From NCBI GenBank assembly GCA_964620345.1, contig CAZUHK010000032.1, positions 1-20,041 of the forward strand: a DNA stretch of 20,041 bases, written 5' to 3'. Positions 13,928-20,041 of the stretch are shown one piece after another; position 1 is the first letter of the stretch, and each line of letters begins with the position of its first letter. Position numbers and translations under genes: made by a program. This DNA is from CAZUHK01 sp964620345. Its GTDB lineage: Bacteria > Planctomycetota > Phycisphaerae > Phycisphaerales > Zrk34. Below the pieces are notes generated by a model. The model saw nothing but the letters and a program-made list of their open reading frames with translations. It was not told where the DNA came from and did no database searches.

Positions 13928-15409
13928 TTACTCGCCCCGCAGTTCGCGGAGCTTGGCCTCGACGGTGGCGGCCTTGCCGGAGAAGTTGTCGCCGCCGGTC
14001 AGTCCGTCGAGCGAGCGGTAGACCGCGAGCAGTTGCCTGTTGATCGCGATGCTCGCCTCACGGTCGGCCACCACGCCTTCGGCTTCGAGCAGGACTTGCT
14101 CGCCGGCGGTCAGCGCCGCGGTGGCCGCGGCCTGGGATTCCTCGACCCGCTGCTGCGCGGCCTGGGCCATCTGGCGAATGGCGTCGCCCTGCTGCTGGGG
14201 GAAGCCCGCTTCCGCCTGGTCGGCCATCAGTTGCATCGTGCGGGCGTAGCCCCGGTCGATCTGCGCGCCTTGGCGAAGCATGAAGCCCAACTCGGCCTGC
14301 TTGGCGGCGCGGGCGGCGAGCAGCGATTCACGCACCTGCCCCTGCGCCCGGGCCTCGACCTGCTCAAGCGTCTCAGTCGCCTGCTCCATGTGCTCGCGGG
14401 CCTGGTCGAACTGATTGACCACGCGCCGCTCGTGCTCGGCCGCCCGCTCGGCAAGCCCGGCGCGAAGCTTCTCACCGTACTCGGCCGCGGCTTGGTCGGC
14501 CTCGCGCGCGGTCTGGCCCAGCCGGCGCCGACGCTCATTGAACTTGTTGATCGTCTGCCGATTCGAGTCGATCATCGTCTGGGTCTGGGCCTTTTCGATC
14601 TGGGCGATGCGGATCTTTGCCTTGAGCACGTCGATGTCGCTGTTGAGCGATTCGGCCTCGGCCGCGGCCTTGTCGGCCTGGCGGCTGAGGGCGGCGGACT
14701 TCTCGGCCAGGTCAAACCGCGCCTGACCGGCCGCTTCGAGACTGCGCTTGAGGTGGTCGGCGGCGGTCTGCGCCTTTTGCTTCTGGCGCGCCAGCGCCGC
14801 GTCGCGCTGCTGCGTGAGCCGGCTCAATTCCGCGTTGAGCTGTTCGATCTGCTGGTCCTGACGGCTCATGTCTTCTCGGGCCTGGCTGAGCCGGGCGTTG
14901 GCCTTGCGCAGCTCCTGGGCGGAGTCGATCTTGCGATGGGCCTGGGCGAGTGTATGGGCCTGGCGCGCGGCGGCGAGGGTGTTGATATTCTCCTTGCTCA
15001 GCGCCGATTCGTTGGCCCAGGTGCTCACGGCGTTCTGGGTGTGCATGCGGGCGCGCATGGCGTGGGTCTGGGCCAGGTCGCGCGCGGCCGCGGCCTGCTG
15101 GGCCGGCGTGCCGGCGCTGAGCAGGGGCGTGAGCTTCTGTTGAGCCGCCTCCAGTTCGCGCACCTGGAACATGCCCACCGACGTGCTGGCGGCGGGGACA
15201 TCCTGGGTTTTCAGATACCGGACGAGCGCATCGTGGGAGGCGTCGAACTTCGCATCGGCGACGAAGCCGGCCGCGGCGTTTTCAAGGTGCGCGTGGGCGA
15301 TGGCGAAATCGTCGGCCGCCTGGTTGCGCTGGGCGGCCTGCTCATCGCTGCCGCAGCCGGCCAGGGCGAGCCAGAGGACACTGAGGGCGAGGGAGAATTT
15401 CACGGGCAT
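13928..15409 (-). CDS. Coiled-coil lipoprotein of unknown function
   Basis: I do not recognise a named family. The 493-residue protein begins MPVKFSLALSVLWLALAGCG, a lipoprotein signal peptide with lipobox LAGC and the lipidated Cys at residue 19. The rest is charged, Ala/Gln/Glu-rich and almost certainly alpha-helical. Long heptad-like stretches lie between about residues 150 and 420 (for example RQDQQIEQLNAELSRLTQQR). There are no enzymatic motifs. The start at 15409 is chosen for the signal peptide and a GGGAAAGG site upstream; the frame stays open much further 5' but that part is not protein-like. A TATATT box 34 bases upstream gives it its own likely promoter, although the CxxCH gene ends only 76 bases away on the same strand. 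A structural or envelope-spacing role is plausible but unproven. Confidence 0.85.
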   Translation of the reverse strand: MPVKFSLALSVLWLALAGCGSDEQAAQRNQAADDFAIAHAHLENAAAGFVADAKFDASHDALVRYLKTQDVPAASTSVGMFQVRELEAAQQKLTPLLSAGTPAQQAAAARDLAQTHAMRARMHTQNAVSTWANESALSKENINTLAAARQAHTLAQAHRKIDSAQELRKANARLSQAREDMSRQDQQIEQLNAELSRLTQQRDAALARQKQKAQTAADHLKRSLEAAGQARFDLAEKSAALSRQADKAAAEAESLNSDIDVLKAKIRIAQIEKAQTQTMIDSNRQTINKFNERRRRLGQTAREADQAAAEYGEKLRAGLAERAAEHERRVVNQFDQAREHMEQATETLEQVEARAQGQVRESLLAARAAKQAELGFMLRQGAQIDRGYARTMQLMADQAEAGFPQQQGDAIRQMAQAAQQRVEESQAAATAALTAGEQVLLEAEGVVADREASIAINRQLLAVYRSLDGLTGGDNFSGKAATVEAKLRELRGE

Positions 15410-15443
15410 GGACCTTTCCCTGCAAATGCGGGCAAACGCCGTC

Positions 15444-15449
15444 AATATA
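15444..15449 (-). promoter_or_regulatory. Possible -10 box (TATATT) for the coiled-coil lipoprotein gene
   Basis: On the minus strand TATATT ends 34 bases before ATG 15409, inside the 76-base spacer after the CxxCH gene. It leaves a leader long enough for the GGGAAAGG ribosome site. No clear -35 is seen. Confidence 0.35.
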
Positions 15450-15485
15450 GCAGCTTGCGCCGCCGCTCGCAGTGCGGTGGGCCGA

Positions 15486-16691
15486 TCAGTCCTGCTCGGC
15501 CGGTTCTTCTTCGGCCTTGGCCTTGGCCTGGGGCACCTGGTAATCCACCGGGTAGTTGGCCTTGCGGTAGAGCGAGCCGACCCACTGCACCGCCTTCTGA
15601 AAGCGTTTATCGTTGACCCCGCTGAAGTACTGCTTGAACCGCGGCACATCGGGGTGGGCGAAGCGGGCCTCGTCGCGTGGCAGGGCGTATTGCAGCAGCA
15701 GCGATTCAGCGGGCACCTCGCGATCGATCATGTGTCGATTGCCCACGCGGGTACGCTGCAGGATGAGCAGGTTGGTGTAGGCCGTTTCCTCGCCGGAGGC
15801 GCGGTCGGTGAACAGGTACAGGCCCGGCGCCTCGCCCCCGCCGTGGCACGAACCGCAGTGCCGCGCCACCAGTCCGGCGGCATAGCTCTGGCGGAAGGTC
15901 TGCAACGGCTTGGGCTCGTCGAGCATCGTGACCTTCTGGTAGTAGCGCCTGTCGCCCACGGTGAAGATCATATCGAGGATTTCGTGGCCGTCGAGCCGCA
16001 CGAACCGGCCCTTGCCGCGCTCACCGACGTAATCGGACATCGCCGGCTTGTCACGGTGGGCCTCGTAGAACTCGAGCTTGTCGGCGTTGGAAATCGCCAC
16101 ACGGGGCTTTTCCTTGAGCACCACCTCGATCACCTTCATCAGGTTGCGCTGCTCGGGCTTGAGCATGACCGGCCCGTCGCCGTCGTCAGCGGCAGCATCG
16201 TCGCCTTCGGGCTGATCGGGACGCGGGTCGGGTCGGTTCTTGTCCGCCTCGGCCTGGCGCGCCGCGATCCGCTGACGCACCAGCTCACGCAGCAGCTTGG
16301 CCTGCTGATGGTCCGGCTTGGGTTCGAGCAGCTTGTTCAACTCCTGCTCGGCCAGCCGGTCGGCCTGGAGCGCGTTGAGCGAATACAGCCACTTGATCGC
16401 CTCGTACCGGCCCTCGTTATCATCGTCGGCCAGCTCCGCGGTCTTCTGTTGGTACCGCTCGGGGATCGACAGCTCGAACTCGATCTTGCGGATGAGCCGG
16501 CGGGGGATGGGCGTGTTGATGTTGGCGATGCGGATGACGATCTGGTCGGCGTCTTCGGAGACCCACTCGCCGCGCATCGGCTGCTCGCGATCGGTGCGGT
16601 AGACCACCGCGGTTTTGGCCGCGACGGGCGAGGCCAGCGTCGCGACACACAGGACGCCAAGCGTCAGCAGACGGAGGCAACGGGCGGTCAT
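15486..16691 (-). CDS. Exported protein with a single c-type heme motif (CxxCH)
   Basis: This 401-residue protein begins MTARCLRLLTLGVLCVATLA with probable cleavage after SPVAA (residue 25), so it is exported. Residues 40-71 (GEWVSEDADQIVIRI, then RRLIRKIEF) look like a small beta-barrel segment seen in other planctomycete secreted proteins. A helical region and an acidic low-complexity linker (about 147-174) follow. The C-terminal half has one heme-attachment motif, Cys279-Gly-Ser-Cys282-His283, in ARHCGSCHGGGEAPGL. It closes with an acidic tail. Met ligands typical of class I cytochromes are not obvious, so an unusual mono-heme protein is possible. ATG 16691 is chosen because AGGAGA lies 7-8 bases before it and the signal peptide starts there; an upstream ATG at 16766 is not credible. 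The lipoprotein gene is downstream. The function is unknown. Confidence 0.85.
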   Translation of the reverse strand: MTARCLRLLTLGVLCVATLASPVAAKTAVVYRTDREQPMRGEWVSEDADQIVIRIANINTPIPRRLIRKIEFELSIPERYQQKTAELADDDNEGRYEAIKWLYSLNALQADRLAEQELNKLLEPKPDHQQAKLLRELVRQRIAARQAEADKNRPDPRPDQPEGDDAAADDGDGPVMLKPEQRNLMKVIEVVLKEKPRVAISNADKLEFYEAHRDKPAMSDYVGERGKGRFVRLDGHEILDMIFTVGDRRYYQKVTMLDEPKPLQTFRQSYAAGLVARHCGSCHGGGEAPGLYLFTDRASGEETAYTNLLILQRTRVGNRHMIDREVPAESLLLQYALPRDEARFAHPDVPRFKQYFSGVNDKRFQKAVQWVGSLYRKANYPVDYQVPQAKAKAEEEPAEQD

Positions 16692-16748
16692 GGCAGGTCT
16701 CCTGTTACGGGCCGCGGGGGCGGACAAGTCGCTCCAAACCCCGCTGGC

Positions 16749-16777
16749 ACTATAATTTGCCGCCATCGGCCGGGCAA
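16749..16777 (-). promoter_or_regulatory. Promoter for the CxxCH gene (TTGCCC, 17 bases, TATAGT)
   Basis: On the minus strand TTGCCC (16777-16772) and TATAGT (16754-16749) are 17 bases apart, matching the sigma70 consensus at 4 and 5 of 6. The leader to ATG 16691 is about 50 bases and includes AGGAGA. The same bases read TATAAT at 16751-16756 on the plus strand, but there it lacks a -35. Confidence 0.5.
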
Positions 16778-16890
16778 GGCGAACGACCGGAGCGCGGCGG
16801 AACGATCGACTGTGTTACCATCGGGTTGGACGCCTTCGCCACGCCGTTTGTTTCGGCCTCGCTCACGTTTTGCAGTCAAGGGATTCACCG

Positions 16891-17412
16891 ATGCAGCAAC
16901 TGGTCATCACCGCCGTCGGCCCGGACCACCCGGGCCTGGTCGATCAACTCACCCACCGTTTGGCCGGCCACGACTGCAACATCGCCGACTCGCGCATGGT
17001 CAATCTCTCAGGCCAGTTCGCGGTGGTCATGCTCGTCGAGGCCCCGGACGCCCGGGCCGCGGCGTTGCGCACCGACCTGCCCGCCGCGTCAGAGCAGTTG
17101 GGCCTGACCATCAGCGTGGCCGACGCCAGCGACGCCGCGGCCGGCCGCGCCGGCGTGCCGTACCGCATCCGCACCTACGCCATGGACCAGGCGGGGCTGA
17201 TGCACCGCTTCGCGCATCTGCTGGGCGAGAACGGCGTGAACATCGAAGACCTCACCACCCGGCTGGAGCACGGCCCGCACACCGGTACGCCGCTGTTCAG
17301 CATGGACATGATCGTCACCATCCCCCCGACCGTGAAGCTCGCCGACGTGCGGCGCGAGATGGAAAACCTCTGCGCCGAACTCAACTGCGACCTGGACATC
17401 GACCGCGCGTGA
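16891..17412 (+). CDS. Double-ACT-domain protein, glycine-cleavage repressor (GcvR)-like
   Basis: This 173-residue protein consists of two ACT domains and little else. The first starts QQLVITAVGPDHPGLVDQL, the second RIRTYAMDQAGLMHRFAHLL with GVNIEDLTTRLEHG. Each carries the DxPGL-like or DQAGL ligand loop that binds small molecules, usually amino acids. E. coli GcvR has the same layout and works by binding GcvA rather than DNA. This protein likewise has no DNA-binding domain, and no gcv genes are nearby. ATG 16891 is chosen for AAGGGA 8 bases upstream. The gene stands alone, with a hairpin terminator after it. The ligand and partner are unknown; a general amino-acid sensor is the safest description. 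Confidence 0.87.
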   Translation: MQQLVITAVGPDHPGLVDQLTHRLAGHDCNIADSRMVNLSGQFAVVMLVEAPDARAAALRTDLPAASEQLGLTISVADASDAAAGRAGVPYRIRTYAMDQAGLMHRFAHLLGENGVNIEDLTTRLEHGPHTGTPLFSMDMIVTIPPTVKLADVRREMENLCAELNCDLDIDRA

Positions 17413-17418
17413 GACGAA

Positions 17419-17436
17419 CGGCGGACCGCCGATTTT
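17419..17436 (+). terminator. Rho-independent terminator after the ACT gene
   Basis: CGGCGGACCGCCG forms a compact GC hairpin (17419-17431), 6 bases after the stop, followed by ATTTT. The stem is short, the loop is only about 3 bases and the T-run is four, so the strength is uncertain. Confidence 0.55.
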
Positions 17437-17535
17437 CGATTTGACGACACGGCCATGCACGCAGCGGGGCGCGGACAATGTCGTGAATCAGCGGCGCGGT
17501 TCAACGCGCACGCTCGATTCGCCGCGTCGTGCCGC

Positions 17536-18042
17536 TCACTTGCGTTTGCGTCTCTTCTTGTTCTTCTTCTTGCGCTTCCGCCTGGTCTTTGTCGCTGCGA
17601 CCTCACTGTCGATCTTCTCGCGGAACTGCTGGTAGTGGCGTTTCACACGCTCGACGTAGCAATCGTCCCGCAACAGCACTTCTCGCACAAGGTCGAGGAT
17701 CGGCTCAGACAGTTGCGTCTGCGGACTGCCGAGATTGAGCGTCGGGCCAATCAGCTCGGCGATCATCTGCGGATCATCATCGCCCAACCACTCGGCATAA
17801 AACCGCGGTGTCTCCCATCCCCACGCCACGACCGCCACGGGGCCTTCTCGAATCGACGAGACGACGTAGAAGAACACGCGGCGGCAGTCGCAGCCGACCT
17901 CATTGCAGAACATCTCGCAAAATTGGTAGTGCCCGGCCGGCAGACCGGTGTTGGCGTCGGTGTCGTCATCAAGCAGGAGGATGGTGCGGGTTTCCGCCTC
18001 CGCCGTTGTCGGGAACAGATCGTGGAACAACTGATAAGGCAT
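17536..18042 (-). CDS. Uncharacterised CDCR-motif protein with Lys/Arg-rich tail
   Basis: I do not recognise a named family. The 168-residue protein has a compact cysteine motif, YQFCEMFCNEVGCDCRRV, with Cys42, Cys46, Cys51 and Cys53, which could bind zinc. FFYVVSSIREGPVAVVAWGWE and a helical region follow. It ends in an extremely basic tail, TRRKRKKKNKKRRKRK, of the kind that binds nucleic acid or ribosomes. I have an impression that similar CxCRR proteins occur elsewhere in planctomycetes and relatives but cannot name the family. ATG 18042 is chosen because GGAG lies 7 bases upstream; an earlier in-frame start at 18075 adds a Cys/Arg-rich leader without support. No signal peptide is present. 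The gene runs toward the ACT gene (convergent) and lies downstream of tRNA-Ala on the same strand. Confidence 0.78.
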   Translation of the reverse strand: MPYQLFHDLFPTTAEAETRTILLLDDDTDANTGLPAGHYQFCEMFCNEVGCDCRRVFFYVVSSIREGPVAVVAWGWETPRFYAEWLGDDDPQMIAELIGPTLNLGSPQTQLSEPILDLVREVLLRDDCYVERVKRHYQQFREKIDSEVAATKTRRKRKKKNKKRRKRK

Positions 18043-18137
18043 TCGGTTTCTCCGGCACAATGCAAATCGGTACAAGCCCCACCCTCACCAGTCTCCCGCG
18101 CCCGCCCTAACGGGGGAAGCTCAGTGGCGTCTTGCCT

Positions 18138-18178
18138 TGTTCTACTGTTCTGCTGTCTATTGCTCTGCTGCTCTATTG
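18138..18178. repeat. TTCTGCTG/CTATTG-word repeat upstream of the CDCR gene
   Basis: Imperfect words of about 10 bases, such as TGTTCTACTG, TTCTGCTG and TCTATTGCTC, repeat in direct orientation across 40 bases. They stop where the tRNA terminator stem begins. The composition is pyrimidine-rich and unlike the surrounding coding sequence. No gene covers it. Confidence 0.5.
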
Positions 18179-18206
18179 AAAAGCCCTTTCTCATGGCTTT
18201 TTTCAA
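18176..18206 (-). terminator. Terminator hairpin directly after tRNA-Ala
   Basis: TTGAAAAGCC (18176-18185) and GGCTTTTTTCAA (18195-18206) are inverted around a nine-base loop. The stem begins at the base next to the tRNA 3' end, as expected for a tRNA terminator. On the minus strand GGGCTTTTC follows the loop, and the plus strand has six T after GGC, so it could work in both directions. Confidence 0.7.
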
Positions 18207-18279
18207 TGGAGCGGACCGGGATCGAACCGGCAACCCCCAGCTTGCAAAGCTGGTGCTCTCCCAATTGAGCTACCGCCCC
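18207..18279 (-). tRNA. tRNA-Ala (anticodon TGC)
   Basis: The complete 73-base cloverleaf starts GGGGCGGTAGCTC. The 7-bp acceptor stem (GGGGCGG with CCGCTCC) contains the G3-U70 wobble that is the main alanine identity element. The D arm is GCTC/GAGC. The anticodon stem CCAGC/GCTGG encloses TTTGCAA, with TGC at 18246-18244. The T arm has TTCGATC. The discriminator is A, and CCA is not encoded, so it must be added by the CCA enzyme. A TACAAT box lies 15 bases upstream and a terminator hairpin directly follows. Confidence 0.97.
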
Positions 18280-18294
18280 AACGCAGCAGTGGTC

Positions 18295-18300
18295 ATTGTA
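18295..18300 (-). promoter_or_regulatory. -10 box (TACAAT) of the tRNA-Ala gene
   Basis: On the minus strand TACAAT ends 15 bases before the tRNA 5' end, leaving a short leader for RNase P to remove. The same hexamer appears before the PHP and queC genes, which supports it as a real -10 in this organism. No strong -35 is visible. Confidence 0.5.
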
Positions 18301-18330
18301 TCGGCTGCCCGAACGCACGCCGCCACGCGC

Positions 18331-18801
18331 TTACGACGCGGCGGCCTGGCCTTCCTGCTGTTCGATCAGGCGATACACTTCGTCGGCCGTCTTCGCCTCG
18401 CGGATCGCGTGACGGAAGTTGTCGTTGGTCATCAGTCGGCTGACGGTGGCCAGGGCCTGGATGTGCGGGCCGGTCTGGTCGGCCGGGCTGATCAGCAGGA
18501 TGATCAGCGACACGGGCCGGCCGTCGATCGACTGGAAATCGATAGGTTGCTCGGGCCGGCCGATCGCCATGACCAGCTTGCCGACACAATCGCACTTGCC
18601 GTGCGGGATCGCCAGGCCGTGGCCGATGCCCGTGGTGCGTGTGGATTCGCGCTGCCAGACCGCGTCGCGCACCTGCTGGGCGTCGGTGATCCGGCCGGTG
18701 GCGACCAGCACGTCCACCAGCTCGAAGATCGCGCCCTGCTTGTCGGTCGAACGCAGCGGCACCTTGATGCAAGCGGGGTCGAGCAGCTCGGTCAATCGCA
18801 T
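18331..18801 (-). CDS. ptsN: PTS EIIA domain protein (fructose/nitrogen type, PtsN-like)
   Basis: This is a single-domain EIIA of 156 residues. MRLTELLDPACIKVPL starts the fold, and the phosphorylated His is His67 in GIGHGLAIPHGKCD. VSLIILLISPADQ and HIQALATVSRLM are typical of the EIIA-Fru/Ntr class. With no EIIB or EIIC domain it is more likely a regulatory EIIA-Ntr-type protein than part of a sugar transporter. No HPr or enzyme I gene lies in the window. I choose ATG 18801 because GAGGT lies 10 bases upstream and relatives start at this point. An in-frame ATG at 18840 (MAMPTTLYEVLAA) adds 13 residues and lacks a Shine-Dalgarno. The divergent UbiA-like gene shares the upstream spacer. The gene symbol is by family only. 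Confidence 0.88.
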   Translation of the reverse strand: MRLTELLDPACIKVPLRSTDKQGAIFELVDVLVATGRITDAQQVRDAVWQRESTRTTGIGHGLAIPHGKCDCVGKLVMAIGRPEQPIDFQSIDGRPVSLIILLISPADQTGPHIQALATVSRLMTNDNFRHAIREAKTADEVYRLIEQQEGQAAAS

Positions 18802-18875
18802 CGCGGCCAATACCTCGTAAAGCGTCGTCGGCATGGCCACGGGCCACGCCGGGCGGGTCGGGTTGATGAATCTGG

Positions 18876-18882
18876 TATGCTA
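18876..18882. promoter_or_regulatory. Overlapping divergent -10 boxes (TATGCT plus, TAGCAT minus)
   Basis: The heptamer TATGCTA reads TATGCT on the plus strand (60 bases before the UbiA-like ATG) and TAGCAT on the minus strand (36 bases before ATG 18840, 75 before 18801). TAGCAT is also the -10 proposed for the glycosidase operon. If real, the two genes share one compact promoter and may compete. Neither strand has a clear -35. Confidence 0.35.
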
Positions 18883-18941
18883 AGCTGCCGCCGCGGCGCG
18901 ATCAAGCAAACCCGCCAATCCGCCACGCCACTCAGCCGCCG

Positions 18942-19916
18942 ATGCGAACGACGTTGTACAAGACCTGGTCGGTGCTCTCGGTCACCCGCATCGCCCTGGC
19001 CGCCAGCGCCGTGGCCGACATCTGGCTGATCGCCCTGTGGAGCCGGCTGGTCGAAGGCCGCCTGCCCGGTGATATTCATTCGATGCCCCTGCTGCTGGCC
19101 TGGACCGCCGGCGTGGGCGTGGGGCTTTACGTCTTCGGCTCCACGCTCAACGACGCCCTGGACCTCCGCCGCGATCGACTGTTCGACCCGGCCCGCCCCA
19201 TCCCCGCGCGGCACATCGGCCTGATGCACACGCTCGTGCTGGGCCTGTGCGCCCTGCTGCTGGCCCTGGGCTGCTCGCTGGCGCTGGGCATCCGGTCGGC
19301 CCTGGCCGCGCTGGTCTGCGCCGCGCTGATCCTTTTCTACAACGCCGCGGGCAAGCACCTGCCGGCCATCGGCGTGCTGTGCCTGGCCCTGATCCGCGCG
19401 GCCAACATGCTCGTGGCCGATCCGGGCATCGATTTCCTCTGGCCGATCTGGCTGAACATGACCCACGTCATGTTCACCGCCGCGCTCGTCCATCGCCTGG
19501 CCCGCAAGCGCCCCTACCTCGCCCCGCAGGAGCTGTGGGCGCTGACCGGCGGATGGGTCTTCTTCACGCTGCTGCTGGTGTTCTGGATGACCACCCGCCC
19601 CTACGGCCGCGCCGACCTGTCGCTGCTGTGGATCGGGCCGGTCAGCGCCGGACTGCTGGCCCTGCCGCTGGGCCGGTGGCTGCTGTCGCGCGCTCCGGAT
19701 GACCGCGCCGCCGCCCAACGCCTGCGCCACGCCGCGGCGGTCTGGCTCATCGTGTACGACGCGACCTGGTTCCTCTCCATCGGCATGCGCTGGCCCGCGG
19801 CCCTGATGGGCTGGCTGCTGTTGGTCTGCCTGCTGGGCCTGTGGCTCACCCGCCGCCTGGAGTCGGGCCTGACCCGCGGCGCGGCGTACCAGGCCGATCG
19901 GCCCCAAACCATCTGA
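18942..19916 (+). CDS. Divergent UbiA-family membrane prenyltransferase
   Basis: This 324-residue polytopic membrane protein has about eight hydrophobic segments. The first UbiA motif is clear: GSTLNDALDLRRDRLFDPARPIPARH (Asn70, Asp74, Asp78, then the RPIPA signature). The second Asp-rich motif, which should lie near residues 180-195, is absent: the region reads FTAALVHRLARKRPYLAP with no Asp. The usual length is about 280-310, and the extra C-terminal 30-40 residues contain a further hydrophobic helix. UbiA members attach isoprenoids to aromatic rings, heme or glycerol phosphate; some divergent members use other donors. The substrate is not predictable. It is distinct from the canonical UbiA at 8399, which keeps both motifs. 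The divergent EIIA gene shares its upstream region. Confidence 0.78.
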   Translation: MRTTLYKTWSVLSVTRIALAASAVADIWLIALWSRLVEGRLPGDIHSMPLLLAWTAGVGVGLYVFGSTLNDALDLRRDRLFDPARPIPARHIGLMHTLVLGLCALLLALGCSLALGIRSALAALVCAALILFYNAAGKHLPAIGVLCLALIRAANMLVADPGIDFLWPIWLNMTHVMFTAALVHRLARKRPYLAPQELWALTGGWVFFTLLLVFWMTTRPYGRADLSLLWIGPVSAGLLALPLGRWLLSRAPDDRAAAQRLRHAAAVWLIVYDATWFLSIGMRWPAALMGWLLLVCLLGLWLTRRLESGLTRGAAYQADRPQTI

Positions 19917-19922
19917 CACCGC

Positions 19923-19957
19923 CGCCCACGCCCACGCCCACGCCCACGCCCACGCCC
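19923..19957. repeat. CGCCCA hexamer tandem array
   Basis: There are five perfect copies of CGCCCA and a partial sixth, 7 bases after the UbiA-like stop. The minus strand is G-rich (TGGGCG repeats). It is a simple-sequence tract, likely slippage-prone. The remaining bases to the right edge hold no feature I can support. Confidence 0.8.
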
Positions 19958-20041
19958 CGGCCGCCGCCGCGCTCCAATGCGTCGCCTGTCCGCCCCACCC
20001 CCCGCACCGCCGCGCCGCCGACCGGCAAGCTGTTTGCCAGC

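Noticed and set aside
15410..15649. Upstream extension of the lipoprotein reading frame
   Set aside because: It encodes Arg/Ser/Pro-rich sequence overlapping the end of the CxxCH gene. The signal peptide and ribosome site place the start at 15409.
13784..17444. Long plus-strand open frames opposite the lipoprotein and CxxCH genes
   Set aside because: The minus-strand frames have signal peptides, a lipobox, CxxCH and ribosome sites. The plus frames are shadow translations, and the last one collides with the ACT gene in another frame.
18207..18279. tRNA-Ala as an integration site for a mobile island
   Set aside because: No integrase, no duplicated tRNA 3' end and no phage-type genes are seen nearby. 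The flanking genes look like ordinary chromosome.
19977..20041. Possible start of another plus-strand gene (ATG at 19977)
   Set aside because: Only about 21 codons are visible, Pro/Arg-rich, in simple GC-rich sequence, with no ribosome site. It cannot be supported.

Overview
The window is GC-rich, densely coded bacterial chromosome. Its mix of genes suggests a planctomycete, probably Phycisphaerae-like: a paired beta-ketoacyl synthase set, UbiX and UbiA next to each other, intracellular GH29 and GH38 glycosidases, a secreted CxxCH protein, a coiled-coil lipoprotein, and intergenic spacers made of degenerate short-word repeats. That placement is inference; no rRNA or phylogenetic marker was scored. 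I found 17 protein genes (one cut by the left edge) and one tRNA. No gene-free stretch exceeds about 300 bases.

Region 1 (1-2774, minus strand) reads KS-beta, MntA-like antitoxin, HepT-like toxin, KS-alpha. The KS-beta has lost all three catalytic residues of the condensing-enzyme fold. The KS-alpha keeps its active-site Cys and runs off the left edge. The toxin-antitoxin pair sits between them with short overlaps (11 and 8 bases) and a 9-base gap, so all four genes look like one transcript. This is the most unusual arrangement in the window.

Region 2 (2847-7500, plus) is a two-gene glycan unit, alpha-L-fucosidase then alpha-mannosidase, neither with a signal peptide. Region 3 (7563-12117, plus) holds ubiX and a UbiA prenyltransferase (quinone biosynthesis, plausibly futalosine-type menaquinone), a PHP phosphoesterase, a Gfo/Idh/MocA oxidoreductase and a VTT/DedA-type membrane protein. 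Region 4 (12297-13856, minus) is queC-queE for 7-deazaguanine synthesis, separated and bordered by short-word repeats. Region 5 (13928-16777, minus) is an exported CxxCH protein followed by a coiled-coil lipoprotein. Region 6 (16891-17436, plus) is a GcvR-like double-ACT protein with a terminator.

Region 7 (17536-19957) has a small CDCR-motif protein with a Lys/Arg tail, tRNA-Ala(TGC) with its terminator, an EIIA-Ntr-like PTS protein, and a second, divergent UbiA-family membrane protein read in the opposite direction.

Two patterns cut across the window. First, four genes have a TAnnAT box ending 6-8 bases before the start codon, which predicts leaderless mRNAs. Second, several spacers are made of different 8-16 base words repeated imperfectly, and these run into the coding ends of ubiX, queE and queC. 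Apart from the KS/toxin-antitoxin operon I see no convincing new multigene system.
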